From contig NZ_JOFZ01000006.1 of assembly GCF_000721265.1 (NCBI RefSeq), positions 372,001 to 436,000 on the forward strand: a stretch of 64,000 nucleotides of DNA, in the 5' to 3' direction. The position numbers and the translations under genes are program-made. This document shows, piece after piece, positions 1-9,863 of the stretch (positions are counted from its first letter, which is position 1; the number at the start of each line of letters is the position of its first letter). Source of the DNA: Streptomyces sp. NRRL F-5126. Its GTDB lineage: Bacteria > Actinomycetota > Actinomycetes > Streptomycetales > Streptomycetaceae. The notes under the pieces are model-generated. The model ran no database searches. It was not told the origin of the DNA and saw only the letters and a program-made list of their open reading frames with translations.

Positions 1-554
1 ACTTCAGGGAGTACTGCTCGACGGCCACCGCCCAGTTCCCCGGTGCGGCGAAGAAGGGGAAGAAGCGGCCGTCCTTCCAGATCCAGAACACCGACCGCCT
101 GCTGAGCGGCACCCACGGCATGACGCCCTACCCGGGGATCGCCGGCGTCAAGAACGGCTACACCACCAACGCGGGCAACACGTACACGGGCGTGGCGCAG
201 CGGGGCTCGCACGTCATCCTCGTGACCGTCATGAACCCGTCCGCCACGGAGCCCAACGCCGTCTACAAGGAGGCGGCGTCGCTGCTCGACTGGGGCTTCG
301 CCGCGGACGGCAAGGTGACGCCGGTCGGCAAGCTCGTGCCGCCGAAGTCGCTCGCCGACACCAAGCAGGCGGGCTCGTCGAGCAGCCCCTCGACCGGCAA
401 GGCGGCCGCGACGGCGCCCGCCGAGGCGACGGCCGCGCACAGCTCGTCCGGCGTCGGCACCACCTCGCTCGCCATCATCGGCGGGGTCCTGGTCGTCCTG
501 GCCGCGGGCGGGTTCTTCGTCAACCGCCGCTGGCCGCGCCGCCCGCAGCCGTAA
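1..554 (+). CDS. D-alanyl-D-alanine carboxypeptidase, C-terminal part (5' end outside window)
   Basis: This is the 3' end of a penicillin-binding-protein-5-like DD-carboxypeptidase, which trims the terminal D-Ala from peptidoglycan stem peptides outside the membrane. The reading frame is open from base 3 with no start, so the gene begins upstream. The visible part carries the third active-site motif as VKNGYTTNAG (the K-T/S-G box, here KNG) and a conserved end to the catalytic domain. A Ser/Ala/Thr-rich linker follows, then one C-terminal membrane anchor (SLAIIGGVLVVLAAGGFFV) and a basic RRWPRR tail. The S-x-x-K and S-x-N motifs lie outside the window. The gene converges on the BrkB gene. Confidence 0.9.
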   Translation, partial: FREYCSTATAQFPGAAKKGKKRPSFQIQNTDRLLSGTHGMTPYPGIAGVKNGYTTNAGNTYTGVAQRGSHVILVTVMNPSATEPNAVYKEAASLLDWGFAADGKVTPVGKLVPPKSLADTKQAGSSSSPSTGKAAATAPAEATAAHSSSGVGTTSLAIIGGVLVVLAAGGFFVNRRWPRRPQP

Positions 555-565
555 CGGTCCGAGGC

Positions 566-589
566 GGGGCGGGCGGCACGGCCCCGCCC
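566..589. terminator. Hairpin between convergent genes
   Basis: GGGGCGGG (566-573) pairs perfectly with CCCCGCCC (582-589) across an 8-nt loop. It lies between the converging ends of the carboxypeptidase and BrkB genes. There is no U-tract, which is common for Streptomyces terminators. Confidence 0.45.
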
Positions 590-610
590 GCAGCGCCGGC
601 GTCATGAGGG

Positions 611-1555
611 TCACGCCTCCTCGGCCCGCTCCGCATCCTCGGCCGCCTTCTCCCGCTCCCGCTCCGCGGCCTCACGCTCGTTCAGCTCGGCCCTGCTCGG
701 CTCGTCCTTGCCGGGCGTCGCCGTCCAGGCCGCGCACACGAGGAGCAGCTTCGCGGTGAAGTTGATCCACAGCAGCAGCGCGACGGGCGTGCCGAACGCG
801 CCGTACATCGACTTGCCTGCGACCTGGCTGATGTAGCCGCCCATCAGCAGTTTCAGCACCTCGAAGCCGATGGCCCCGATCAGTCCCGCCACCACGAGCC
901 GCCGCCTGGCCGGCTTGACGCCGGGCAGCAGCGTCAGCACGTACAGCAGCAGCAGGAAGTCGGCGAGCACCGCGATCAGGATCGAGCCCGCCTGGAGGAG
1001 GAAGCCGGTCGGGCCGTCCTCGGGGATGCCGAGCTGCCGCGCGGTCCAGCCGACGGCCGTCGAGCCGAACGTCGAGGCGCCGAGCGAGGCGAGCCCCACG
1101 GCGCCTAGGCCGACGAGTGTCAGGGTGTCCCTGGCCTTCAGGAGGAACGGGTTGCCCTCGGGCTGGTCCTCCTTCTCCCAGACGGCGCGCAGGCACTCCC
1201 GCATGGAGCCGATCCACCCGATGCCGGTGAACAGCAGCAGCGCGCCCGCCACCACCCCGACCGTGCCCGCGTTCTGCACGAGCGCGTTGATGTCGAGCTG
1301 GTCGGAGATGCCGGGGACCTGGGCCGAGATGTTGTGCTGCACCTGATGGAGTTGGCTCGTGCTGAGCAGCACGGCCCCGATCGCGGCGCCGACCGTGATC
1401 AGCGGGAAGAGCGCGATGAAGCTGATGAACGTGATGGCGGCGGCGAGCCGCGCCCAGTGCACCCGGTCCAGCGTCTCGTACGAGCGCCAGGCGTGCGTCA
1501 GCATCAGCTTGGCGACGAACGGGCCGATGACGGGGAGTTTTTTCAGCCAGTCCAT
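611..1555 (-). CDS. YihY/BrkB-family inner-membrane protein
   Basis: This 314-residue integral membrane protein belongs to the YihY/BrkB family, once annotated as ribonuclease BN. Its molecular function is unsettled; membrane transport or envelope roles have been proposed. About six hydrophobic segments are visible between residues 38 and 278, with the family signature SMYGAFGTPVALLLWI near residues 249-264. The C-terminus is a charged, probably cytoplasmic tail rich in Glu and Arg. I chose the ATG giving MDWLKK, the usual N-terminus of this family. The frame stays open far upstream, but that part overlaps the divergent oxidoreductase and is not protein-like. Confidence 0.85.
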   Translation of the reverse strand: MDWLKKLPVIGPFVAKLMLTHAWRSYETLDRVHWARLAAAITFISFIALFPLITVGAAIGAVLLSTSQLHQVQHNISAQVPGISDQLDINALVQNAGTVGVVAGALLLFTGIGWIGSMRECLRAVWEKEDQPEGNPFLLKARDTLTLVGLGAVGLASLGASTFGSTAVGWTARQLGIPEDGPTGFLLQAGSILIAVLADFLLLLYVLTLLPGVKPARRRLVVAGLIGAIGFEVLKLLMGGYISQVAGKSMYGAFGTPVALLLWINFTAKLLLVCAAWTATPGKDEPSRAELNEREAAEREREKAAEDAERAEEA

Positions 1556-1703
1556 GGCAAGAGGCCTACCCCCGGATCGTGGATGCAGCGGACACGATCT
1601 CGTGTGCCCCTTCCCGAAAATATGAGTACCGCTTGATACGAGTAGCGCGACTACCGTGCCGGACGCCGCATTCCGGGCCTTACCGGGCGATACCGTCGCC
1701 CCC

Positions 1704-3182
1704 ATGGCTGTGGAGAGCGTGGAGAGCACTGACGCACCGGACGCACCGGTCCCGGAGGCATCGCACCCGCCGGACGATCGCGCCCTGGCCTTCGACGTCG
1801 CGCCGCTCACCGGTCGCGGCCGCACCGCGCCCACCACCGCCGTGCTGGTGCGCCCGCGGTCGTACGAGGAGGCCGCGGCCGCGCTCGGCGCGAGCCGGTC
1901 CGCGCCGGGGGCGCGCGGCGCCGTCGCACGCGGCCTCGGCACAGCCCACGGCGACGCCGCACGCAACGCGGGCGGGACGGTCCTCGACCTGGCGGGGCTC
2001 GACCTGGTCCGCTCCGTCGACACGGAGGCGGGCCTGGCCGTCTGCGACGCGGGCGTGCCGCTGCGCAGGCTGGCCGAGGCGGCGCTCGAACTCGGCTGGT
2101 CCCTGCCCGTGCTGCCCACGGCGGCGGGCGGGTCCTGGCCGACCGTCGGCGGCGCGCTCGCGGCCGACCTGCACGGCGGCGACCACCACGCCTGCGGCTC
2201 GTTCGCCCGCCACGTCACGTCGCTGCGGCTGCTGACGGCCGACGGCTCCGTGCGCACGGTCGACGCCGGTACGCCGCTGTTCGACGCGACGGCCGGCGGT
2301 CTCGGCCTGACCGGGGTGATCCTCTCGGCCACCGTGCGGCTGCGGCGCGCGGCGAGCCCGCTGCTCGCCGTCGACACGGAGCGCGCCACGGGCCTGGACG
2401 ACCTGCTCTCGCGCCTGTCGCTGACCGACCACCGCTACCGGTGGTCGACCGCCTGGCTCGACCTCCTCACGCGGGGGCCCGCGCTGGGGCGCGGGGTGCT
2501 GACCCGCGCGCTCCACGTGCCGGTCGAGGCACTGCCCGGACGCGCCCGCGCCCGCGCACGTGCCCGTGCCCGCGCCCGCGCCACGCGCCCCGCCCCGTTC
2601 ACGCTGCCCGCCGTGCCGTCCCTGCCGCCGGAACTGGTCCCGGACGGCCTGCTGGGCGCCGGGGCGGCACGTGCGCTGAACGCGCTGCGTTTCCGGGCCT
2701 CGCCGCCGCGCAGGGCGCGGGCCCTGCGGCCGCTGACCCGGCCGCTCGGCCGGTGGCCCGGCCTGGACCGCTGCTACGGCCGCGGCGGCTTCGTGCGGTA
2801 CGAGTGCGCCCTCGGTCTCGGCCACGAGGACGCGCTGCACCGGATCGTGCGCAACGTCGCGCGCCGGGCCGTGCCGGTGCCCGCGGCGACGCTCCAGCGC
2901 CTCGGCGCAGCGGGCACGGGCCTGCTGTCGTTCCCCCTGCCCGGCTGGGCCCTCGCGCTCGACATCCCCGCGAGCGCGGGCGGCCTCGGCCGCTTCCTCG
3001 ACGAACTGGACGAGGAGGTGGCCGCCGCGGGCGGCCGCGTCGATCTCGCCCAGGACGCGCGGCTGCGGCCCGACCTGCTGGAGTCGATGTACCCGCGCCT
3101 CGCCGAGTTCAGGGCGGTGCGCGCCGGACTCGATCCCGACGGCGTCATCACGTCCGACCTGGCCCGCAGGCTCGCGCTCTGA
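1704..3182 (+). CDS. FAD-binding oxidoreductase, DprE1-like
   Basis: This 492-residue FAD-linked oxidase resembles DprE1 (decaprenylphosphoryl-ribose 2-oxidase). The PCMH-type FAD domain spans roughly residues 40-215 and includes GLGTAHGDAARNAGG near the flavin, LPTAAGGSWPTVGGALAADLHG and a conserved HVTSLRLLTADG. The next gene is a DprE2-like SDR, as in the mycobacterial epimerase pair. Streptomyces is not known to make arabinogalactan, so the substrate is unknown. An Arg-Ala repeat interrupts residues 280-293. The ATG at 1704 has no Shine-Dalgarno sequence but lies 7 nt after TACCGT, suggesting a leaderless start; a GTG at 1656 is the alternative. Confidence 0.8.
   Translation: MAVESVESTDAPDAPVPEASHPPDDRALAFDVAPLTGRGRTAPTTAVLVRPRSYEEAAAALGASRSAPGARGAVARGLGTAHGDAARNAGGTVLDLAGLDLVRSVDTEAGLAVCDAGVPLRRLAEAALELGWSLPVLPTAAGGSWPTVGGALAADLHGGDHHACGSFARHVTSLRLLTADGSVRTVDAGTPLFDATAGGLGLTGVILSATVRLRRAASPLLAVDTERATGLDDLLSRLSLTDHRYRWSTAWLDLLTRGPALGRGVLTRALHVPVEALPGRARARARARARARATRPAPFTLPAVPSLPPELVPDGLLGAGAARALNALRFRASPPRRARALRPLTRPLGRWPGLDRCYGRGGFVRYECALGLGHEDALHRIVRNVARRAVPVPAATLQRLGAAGTGLLSFPLPGWALALDIPASAGGLGRFLDELDEEVAAAGGRVDLAQDARLRPDLLESMYPRLAEFRAVRAGLDPDGVITSDLARRLAL
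2538..2582 (+). repeat. Arg-Ala coding microsatellite
   Basis: A run of alternating CGC/CGT/CGG and GCC/GCA codons encodes about seven consecutive Arg-Ala pairs inside the DprE1-like gene. It is a slippage-prone low-complexity tract between the FAD and substrate domains. Confidence 0.7.
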
Positions 3183-3222
3183 GAACCCGGCCAGAGAACC
3201 CGAACCCCGAATGGAGACACCG

Positions 3223-4008
3223 ATGAAGGACGCGTTCGGCGCCCCGCAGTCCCTGCTGGTACTCGGCGGCACGTCCGGGATCGGCCTCGCCACCGCGCGC
3301 AGGCTCATCGCGCGGCGGGCCAGGACGGTGTGGCTCGCCGGGCGCCCCTCCCCCGCGCTGGACGCCGCGGCCGCGTCGCTGCGCGCGCTGCGCCCGGACG
3401 GCCGGGCCGTGGGCACCGTGGACGTCCGTACGGTCGCCTTCGACGCACTCGACCCGGCGTCCCACGAGGAGGCGCTCGGCAAGGTCTTCGCCGAGGGCGA
3501 CATCGACCTGGCGCTGCTCGCCTTCGGCGCGGCAGGCGACCAGGGTCACGACGAGGCCGACCCGCTCGCCGCCGTGCGCGTCGCGCAGACGAACTACACC
3601 GGGGCGCTGTCCGCCTCGCTGGTGTGCGCCGGCGCGATGCAGGCGCAGGGGCACGGCGCGCTGGTGGTGCTGTCGTCCGTGGCGGGCGAGCGCGCCCGGC
3701 GCGCCGACTTCATCTACGGGTCGAGCAAGGCCGGCCTCGACACGTTCACGCAGGGCCTGAGCGAGGCGATGGACGGCACGGGCGTGCAGGTCATGACCGT
3801 GCGCCCGGGCGCGGTGACGCCGCGGCACGTGACGGGCGGACGGCTGACCACCAGCGCGGAGGAGGTGGCGAGCGCGATCGAGCTGGGGCTGCGGCGCCGC
3901 TCCGCCACGGTGTACGTGCCGGCGCGGCTGCGGTTCGTGATGGCGGCGCTCAGGCACCTGCCGGGTCCGGTGTACCGGGCGGTGCAGGACGCGACCGTCC
4001 CGGAGTGA
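3223..4008 (+). CDS. Short-chain dehydrogenase/reductase, DprE2-like
   Basis: This 261-residue SDR has the NAD(P) Rossmann motif GGTSGIG at residues 15-21, a catalytic Ser in LSSVAGE near 151, and the Tyr165-x-x-x-Lys169 pair in IYGSSKAG. It lies 40 bp after the DprE1-like oxidase. The pair therefore resembles the two-step DprE1/DprE2 epimerisation (oxidation then reduction at C2 of a prenyl-linked sugar). The start at 3223 follows GGAGA at a good distance; an ATG 12 bp upstream has none. The true substrate in this organism is unknown. Confidence 0.8.
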   Translation: MKDAFGAPQSLLVLGGTSGIGLATARRLIARRARTVWLAGRPSPALDAAAASLRALRPDGRAVGTVDVRTVAFDALDPASHEEALGKVFAEGDIDLALLAFGAAGDQGHDEADPLAAVRVAQTNYTGALSASLVCAGAMQAQGHGALVVLSSVAGERARRADFIYGSSKAGLDTFTQGLSEAMDGTGVQVMTVRPGAVTPRHVTGGRLTTSAEEVASAIELGLRRRSATVYVPARLRFVMAALRHLPGPVYRAVQDATVPE

Positions 4009-4047
4009 CGGGCAGGGCGGCCCCCGCGCTCAGCGGTCCACCGGTGC

Positions 4048-4632
4048 TCAGCGGCTCACCGGCGCACGGCGGTGCGGCGCGCCCTGCGGCGGCACGCCGT
4101 GGGCCTCACCGCCGCCGAACGCGTACTCGCGCAGCTTGCGCCAGACGGCGTCGCAGCCCTGCTCGTACAGCGCGAACGACGTGCACGCCCAGGCGGCGCC
4201 GAAGTCGGCGAGCTCCTCGTACGCGCGGTCCATCGCCTCCTCGGCGATGGCGTGCGCGACCGTCACGTGCGGGTGGTACGGGAACTGCAGGTCGCGTGCG
4301 AGCGGCCCCGACGCGTCACGCACCCGCTTCTGGATCCAGTTGCAGGCCGAGCCGCCCTCCACCACCTGTACGTACACGACGGGCGACAGCGGCCGGAACG
4401 TGCCTGTGCCCGACAGCCGCATCGGGAAGGGCCTGCTCGCGGCGGCGACGGCGGCGAGGTGGGCCTCCACCACCGGCAGTGCTTCCGCGACGGCCTCGGT
4501 GGGCGGCAGGAGGGTGACGTGTGTGGGGATGCCGTGTGCGGCGGGATCCCCGAAGCTCGCGCGCTGCTGCTGGAGCAGGCTGCCGAACGGCTCCGGGACC
4601 GCGATCGAAACGCCGAGCGTTACGGTCCCCAC
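4048..4632 (-). CDS. 2'-5' RNA ligase family protein (2H phosphoesterase)
   Basis: This 194-residue protein has the two H-x-T motifs of the 2H phosphoesterase superfamily, HVT at residues 38-40 and HVT at 122-124. Relatives act on 2',3'-cyclic phosphates or 2'-5' linkages in RNA; the physiological substrate here is unknown. I chose the GTG at 4632 because GAGGAG sits 6 nt before it and the protein then begins at the fold (VGTVTLGVSIAVPEP). An ATG at 4752 would add 40 residues without family features. The gene lies downstream of trpS on the same strand. Confidence 0.85.
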   Translation of the reverse strand: MGTVTLGVSIAVPEPFGSLLQQQRASFGDPAAHGIPTHVTLLPPTEAVAEALPVVEAHLAAVAAASRPFPMRLSGTGTFRPLSPVVYVQVVEGGSACNWIQKRVRDASGPLARDLQFPYHPHVTVAHAIAEEAMDRAYEELADFGAAWACTSFALYEQGCDAVWRKLREYAFGGGEAHGVPPQGAPHRRAPVSR

Positions 4633-4808
4633 ATCGATCTCCTCGCTGTCGACCACTATCAGCTTTTCGGCTTTTCGTCCGGACTTGTCGGTACTCGGCC
4701 CGGACGCACGCCAGTGTGGCCCTCCCGGGGCCTCGTGACCAGTGTCCGCCATGTGGGACGTTTCCGGCGTCGCCCGACCGGCCCCCTGTGCCGGCCGGGC
4801 GGCTGCGA

Positions 4809-5834
<1,026 letters not shown>

Positions 5835-6053
5835 TCAGGCCGTCGGGAGGCCGGCGTGCCGGTCCTGATGCCCGACATCCCGGTCGAGGCCGCGCGGCCC
5901 GCGCAGCGTCTTGTGCGTCGTGGCCGGCACGGCGTCCGCGTGCGGTCGCCGTGCGACCCTCGCACGGAGGATCAGCATTGCCTGCCGCAGGGCAGTAATC
6001 CGAGAGAAACTGGCGTACGACCCTCTTCGTGCCGAACGATCGGAGGACACACC

Positions 6054-7295
6054 ATGTCGACCACCTCAAGCCCCGCGGGACAGGTGACCGGGCAGGGCAC
6101 CGCGCAGGCCATCGCCTCGGCCGAGGCCCACAGCGCGCACAATTACCACCCGCTGCCCGTCGTCGTGTCCTCCGCGGACGGCGCGTGGATGACCGACGTC
6201 GAGGGCCGCCGCTACCTGGACATGCTGGCCGGCTACTCGGCCCTCAACTTCGGCCACCGCAACCAGCGGCTGATCGATGCGGCGAAGGCGCAGCTCGAAC
6301 GGGTGACGCTCACGTCGCGCGCGTTCCACCACGACCGGTTCGCGCAGTTCTGCGCGCAACTCGCCGAGCTCTGCGGCATGGAGATGGTGCTGCCGATGAA
6401 CACGGGCGCCGAGGCGGTCGAGACGGCGGTCAAGACGGCACGCAAGTGGGGGTACGAGGTGAAGGGGGTGCCGGACGGCGAGGCGAGGATCGTCGTCGCG
6501 TCCGGCAACTTCCACGGCCGTACGACGACCGTCGTCAGCTTCTCGACGGACCCGGAGGCGCGGGCCGGCTTCGGCCCGTACACCCCGGGCTTCGACGTGG
6601 TGCCGTACGGGGACGCCGCGGCGCTCGAAGCCGCGGTCACGGACCGCACGGTCGCGGTGCTGCTCGAACCGATCCAGGGCGAGGCGGGCGTGCTGGTGCC
6701 GCCGCCCGGCTACCTGGCGGCGGTGCGCGAGCTGACGCGCGCACGGAACGTGCTGTTCGTGGCGGACGAGATCCAGTCGGGCCTCGGCCGCACGGGCCGC
6801 ACGTTCGCGTGCGAGCACGAGGGCGTGGTGCCGGACATGTACGTGCTGGGCAAGGCCCTCGGCGGCGGGGTCGTGCCGGTGTCCGCGGTGGTGTCGTCGG
6901 CGGAGGTGCTCGGCGTGTACCGGCCGGGCGAGCACGGCTCGACGTTCGGCGGGAACCCGCTGGCGTGCGCGGTGGGGCTCGAAGTGATCGCCATGCTCAG
7001 GACGGGCGAGTACCAGGAGCGCGCGGCGTGCCTGGGCGACCACCTGCACGAGCAGCTCGGCCTGCTGGTCGGCGGCGGGGTGACGCAGGTGCGTGGCCGC
7101 GGCCTGTGGGCGGGCGTGGACATCGCCCCGCGGCACGGCACGGGCCGGCAGGTCTCCGAGCGGCTGATGGACAGGGGCGTGCTGGTGAAGGACACCCACG
7201 GCTCGACGATCCGCCTGGCGCCACCGCTGGTGATCTCACGGGAGGACCTGGACTGGGGGCTGGCGCAGCTGCGGGGCGTCCTGGCGGAGTCGTAG
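6054..7295 (+). CDS. rocD: Ornithine--oxo-acid aminotransferase
   Basis: This PLP-dependent class III aminotransferase (413 aa) converts ornithine and 2-oxoglutarate to glutamate semialdehyde and glutamate, feeding proline and glutamate metabolism. The cofactor-binding Asp lies in VADEIQSGLGRTGR (Asp238), and the Schiff-base Lys267 in YVLGKALGGGVVP. The substrate region NTGAEAVETAVKTARKWGY is typical of RocD. The ATG at 6054 follows CGGAGGAC at 7 nt. The upstream 230 bp separates it from divergent trpS and must hold its promoter. No arginine-catabolic partner gene is adjacent. Confidence 0.93.
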   Translation: MSTTSSPAGQVTGQGTAQAIASAEAHSAHNYHPLPVVVSSADGAWMTDVEGRRYLDMLAGYSALNFGHRNQRLIDAAKAQLERVTLTSRAFHHDRFAQFCAQLAELCGMEMVLPMNTGAEAVETAVKTARKWGYEVKGVPDGEARIVVASGNFHGRTTTVVSFSTDPEARAGFGPYTPGFDVVPYGDAAALEAAVTDRTVAVLLEPIQGEAGVLVPPPGYLAAVRELTRARNVLFVADEIQSGLGRTGRTFACEHEGVVPDMYVLGKALGGGVVPVSAVVSSAEVLGVYRPGEHGSTFGGNPLACAVGLEVIAMLRTGEYQERAACLGDHLHEQLGLLVGGGVTQVRGRGLWAGVDIAPRHGTGRQVSERLMDRGVLVKDTHGSTIRLAPPLVISREDLDWGLAQLRGVLAES

Positions 7296-7624
7296 CCGCC
7301 TCCGCCAGGACGCTCGACAGCGTTCCCCGCCGGGACGCCGGTCCCGGCGGGATGCGCCCGCCCCCAACGGCACCCCCGGCCGGCCAACCGGCAACGCGGG
7401 CGCCGCGCCGACGGCCCCACCGGCCGCTACCACGGCGGACAGCCCGCGGCCGCCCCAAGAACGGCAGACCACGCGCCCTGCCCGAGGCACCACGCCAGGC
7501 GGGAGGCGCCCGCACCGAAGCACGGGGCGTGCGTCACTGCCGAGGCATCGGGCTCTCCTGGCCGGACGGGGCCGCGGCGGCGCGGCGGGAGGGGTGTTCA
7601 CCCGGGCGGGTTACTGTTCGGACC
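7296..7624. other. Gene-free interval after rocD
   Basis: No supported gene occurs in these 329 bases. The interval holds the rocD terminator hairpin near its start. At its end there is a TACTGT hexamer (7612-7617) placed 7 nt before the transporter's GTG. The rest is GC-rich sequence without recognisable structure. Confidence 0.5.
7326..7351 (+). terminator. rocD transcription terminator hairpin
   Basis: CCCGCCGGGAC (7326-7336) and GTCCCGGCGGG (7341-7351) form a perfect 11-bp stem with a 4-nt loop, 30 bp after the rocD stop. No T-run follows. Confidence 0.7.
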
Positions 7625-8563
7625 GTGCTTCCTGGGATGCTCTGCGCGCTCGGCGCCGCCGTCTGCTTCGGTACCGCGGCCGTACTCCAGGCCGCCGCCA
7701 CGCGCAGCACCGCGCCCGGCAGCGGCTCCGGGGTCGACGCGGCGCTCTTCCTGCGTGCCGCGCGGCAGTGGCGCTACCTGCTGGGGCTCCTGCTCGACGC
7801 GGGCGGGTTCGCGCTCCAGATCGTCGCGCTGCGCTCGCTGCCCATCTACGTCGTCGGCGCGGCCCTCGCCGCGAGCCTCGCCGTGACGGCGGTGGTGGCC
7901 GCGCGGCTGCTGTCGGTGCGGCTGAGCCGTACCGAGTGGGCGGCCGTCGCGGTCGTCTGCTGCGGGCTCGCCATGCTCGGCCTCGCCTCAGGGCCCGAGG
8001 GCGGCACGGCCGGCTCGTCCGGGCTGCGCTGGGCCATGCTCGCCGTCGCCGCGTTCGTGCTGCTCGTCGGCGTCGTCGGGGGGCGGCTGCCGGGCAGGGC
8101 GAGAGCGCTCGTGCTCGGCCTCGGGTCGGGTGTCGGCTTCGGCGTCGTCGAGGTGGCGGTGCGGCTCATCGACTCGCTCGACCTCGCGTCGGGCCGCTTC
8201 TGGACGAACCCCGCGTTGTACGCGCTGCTCGCGGCGGGCGGCGCCGCGTTCCTGCTGCTCACATCCGCGCTCCAGCGCGGTTCCGTGACGACCGCGACGG
8301 CCGGGATGGTGGTGGGCGAGACCGTCGGACCCGCGCTCGTGGGCGTCGTCTGGCTGGGCGACCGCACGCGGCCGGGCCTGGGCTGGCTGGCGGTGCTGGG
8401 CTTCGCCGTCGCGGTCGCGGGGGCGCTGCTGCTGGCGCGCTTCGGCGAGGCGCCGGAGGCCGCCGCGGACGGGACGGACGTGACGGGCCATGCCGCGCCC
8501 GTCGGTACGGCGGGAGCCGTGGAGGCACCCGGGGCGACCAGAGCGCCCGGCGCCGCAGGATGA
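7625..8563 (+). CDS. DMT-type multi-spanning transporter-like membrane protein
   Basis: This 312-residue membrane protein has nine or ten predicted hydrophobic helices from LPGMLCALGAAVCFGTAAVLQ to LGWLAVLGFAVAVAGALLLARF. It has the layout of EamA/DMT-like or NIPA-like transporters. Conserved features include LRSLPIYVVGAALAASLAVT and a C-terminal half echoing the N-terminal one. The substrate is unknown. No ribosome-binding site precedes the GTG at 7625, but TACTGT ends 7 nt before it, suggesting leaderless translation. An ATG at 7637 is the alternative. The C-terminal 35 residues are Ala/Gly/Pro-rich and probably disordered. Confidence 0.75.
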   Translation: MLPGMLCALGAAVCFGTAAVLQAAATRSTAPGSGSGVDAALFLRAARQWRYLLGLLLDAGGFALQIVALRSLPIYVVGAALAASLAVTAVVAARLLSVRLSRTEWAAVAVVCCGLAMLGLASGPEGGTAGSSGLRWAMLAVAAFVLLVGVVGGRLPGRARALVLGLGSGVGFGVVEVAVRLIDSLDLASGRFWTNPALYALLAAGGAAFLLLTSALQRGSVTTATAGMVVGETVGPALVGVVWLGDRTRPGLGWLAVLGFAVAVAGALLLARFGEAPEAAADGTDVTGHAAPVGTAGAVEAPGATRAPGAAG

Positions 8564-8576
8564 CGCCGCGTGGCGC

Positions 8577-8618
8577 GTGGTGCGGTGGCCGGCCGCCACG
8601 CGCCGGCCACCGCACCAC
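8577..8618. terminator. Bidirectional terminator hairpin
   Basis: A perfect 17-bp inverted repeat (8577-8593 and 8602-8618) with an 8-nt loop fills the gap between the converging transporter and ATP-grasp genes. Confidence 0.8.
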
Positions 8619-8621
8619 CCG

Positions 8622-9809
8622 TCAGCGGATCACGTGCGGCACGAACCGCGCGTACTCGTCCGTCACGAGCCCCGACGACTCCCTGATGCTCAGGCCCGCC
8701 GCCTCGTCCTGGACCACCCACGCGCCGAGTACGACGCGGTTGCCGTCGAAGTCCGGCAGCGCCGACAGCTCCTGGTAGCAGCAGCGCTCGTCGCGCACGG
8801 GCGCCGCCTCGCCAGGGCCGTGGATCATGACACCGTCGCCCTCACGGCCGAGCAGCGGCTTCGAGACGTAGCCCGGGCCGTTCGCGGCGAGCTCGCGCGG
8901 GCCGTCCAGGTAGGACGGGAGCAGGTTCGGGTGGCCCGGGTACAGCTCCCACAGAATCGCCAGCAGCGCCTTGTTGGACAGCAGCATCTTCCAGGCCGGC
9001 TCGATCCAGCACGTGGTGCCCGTGCCGCCGCCGTTGTCCAGCGTGGCGAGCACGTGCGGCCCGAAGTCGTCGGTGGCCAGCCACTCCCACGGGTAGAGCT
9101 TGAAGCAGCTGCGGACGAAGCGCAGCTTGTCGTCGACGAACCGGCCCGCGATGTCGTCCCAGCCGATCGACTCGACCGACAGTGCCTCCGTGTGGAGGCC
9201 GGCCTGTTCGGCCGTCTCGCGCAGGTAGGCGACCGTCATCAGGTCCTCGCCGAGCTCGTCGAGTTCGCTGTGGACGAAGTGCAGCGGTCCTGGCGGCAGC
9301 AGGGGCGCCTGCTTCTTCCACGCCTCGACGAGCCGTTCGTGCAGGGAGTTCCACTGGTCGGCGCCCGGGAAGCGCTCCTCCATCCAGAACCACTGCGCGC
9401 TCGCCGCCTCGACCAGCGACGTGGGCGTGTCGGCGTTGTACTCCAGCATCTTGGCCGGTCCGCCCGCGCCGTCGTAGCGCAGGTCGAACCGCCCGTACAC
9501 CGAGGGGAGTTCGTCCCTGCGGTGCCAGGAGTCCGCGACCGCGTCCGCAAGGCGGCGGTCGGTGATGCCGAGATCCGCGAACCGGCCCTCGGCCACGATG
9601 TGCTGCGCCGCGGCGAGGCACATCGTGTGGAGTTCCTCGACGACTTCCTCCAGCGCCTCGACCTCGGGCAGCGTGAAGGAGTAGTACGCGCTCTCGTCCC
9701 AGTAGGGCCGCAGCGAGTCGTCCGGGTAGCGGGTGAGCGGGTAGATCACGCCCTGCGCCTCGACGATGCGCTGCCAGTCGGGGCGCGGTTCGATCGTGTG
9801 GCGCCTCAT
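8622..9809 (-). CDS. Glutathionylspermidine synthase-family ATP-grasp protein
   Basis: This 395-residue protein matches the ATP-grasp C-N ligase family that includes E. coli YgiC/YjfC and the synthetase domain of glutathionylspermidine synthase. Supporting segments are RFDLRYDGAGGPAKMLEYNADTP, ATTDDFGPHV and SKPLLGREGDGVMI. These proteins join an amine to a carboxylate using ATP. Streptomyces uses mycothiol rather than glutathione, so the substrate here is probably different and unknown. The ATG at 9809 has GGAG 7 nt upstream; a GTG at 9833 does not. It sits 54 bp after a small lipoprotein gene in one operon. Confidence 0.85.
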   Translation of the reverse strand: MRRHTIEPRPDWQRIVEAQGVIYPLTRYPDDSLRPYWDESAYYSFTLPEVEALEEVVEELHTMCLAAAQHIVAEGRFADLGITDRRLADAVADSWHRRDELPSVYGRFDLRYDGAGGPAKMLEYNADTPTSLVEAASAQWFWMEERFPGADQWNSLHERLVEAWKKQAPLLPPGPLHFVHSELDELGEDLMTVAYLRETAEQAGLHTEALSVESIGWDDIAGRFVDDKLRFVRSCFKLYPWEWLATDDFGPHVLATLDNGGGTGTTCWIEPAWKMLLSNKALLAILWELYPGHPNLLPSYLDGPRELAANGPGYVSKPLLGREGDGVMIHGPGEAAPVRDERCCYQELSALPDFDGNRVVLGAWVVQDEAAGLSIRESSGLVTDEYARFVPHVIR

Positions 9810-9863
9810 CGCCGGCTCCGCGCGGCGGTGCACTTCCGCGCGGCGGTGCCGGGCGCGGTGCCG

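Noticed and set aside
1556..2389. Long N-terminal extension of the BrkB protein
   Set aside because: The frame is open, but it runs antisense to the DprE1-like gene, is low complexity and lacks family residues.
5856..6053. Upstream start of rocD at 5856
   Set aside because: The extra 66 residues are not conserved, and a strong SD precedes the ATG at 6054.
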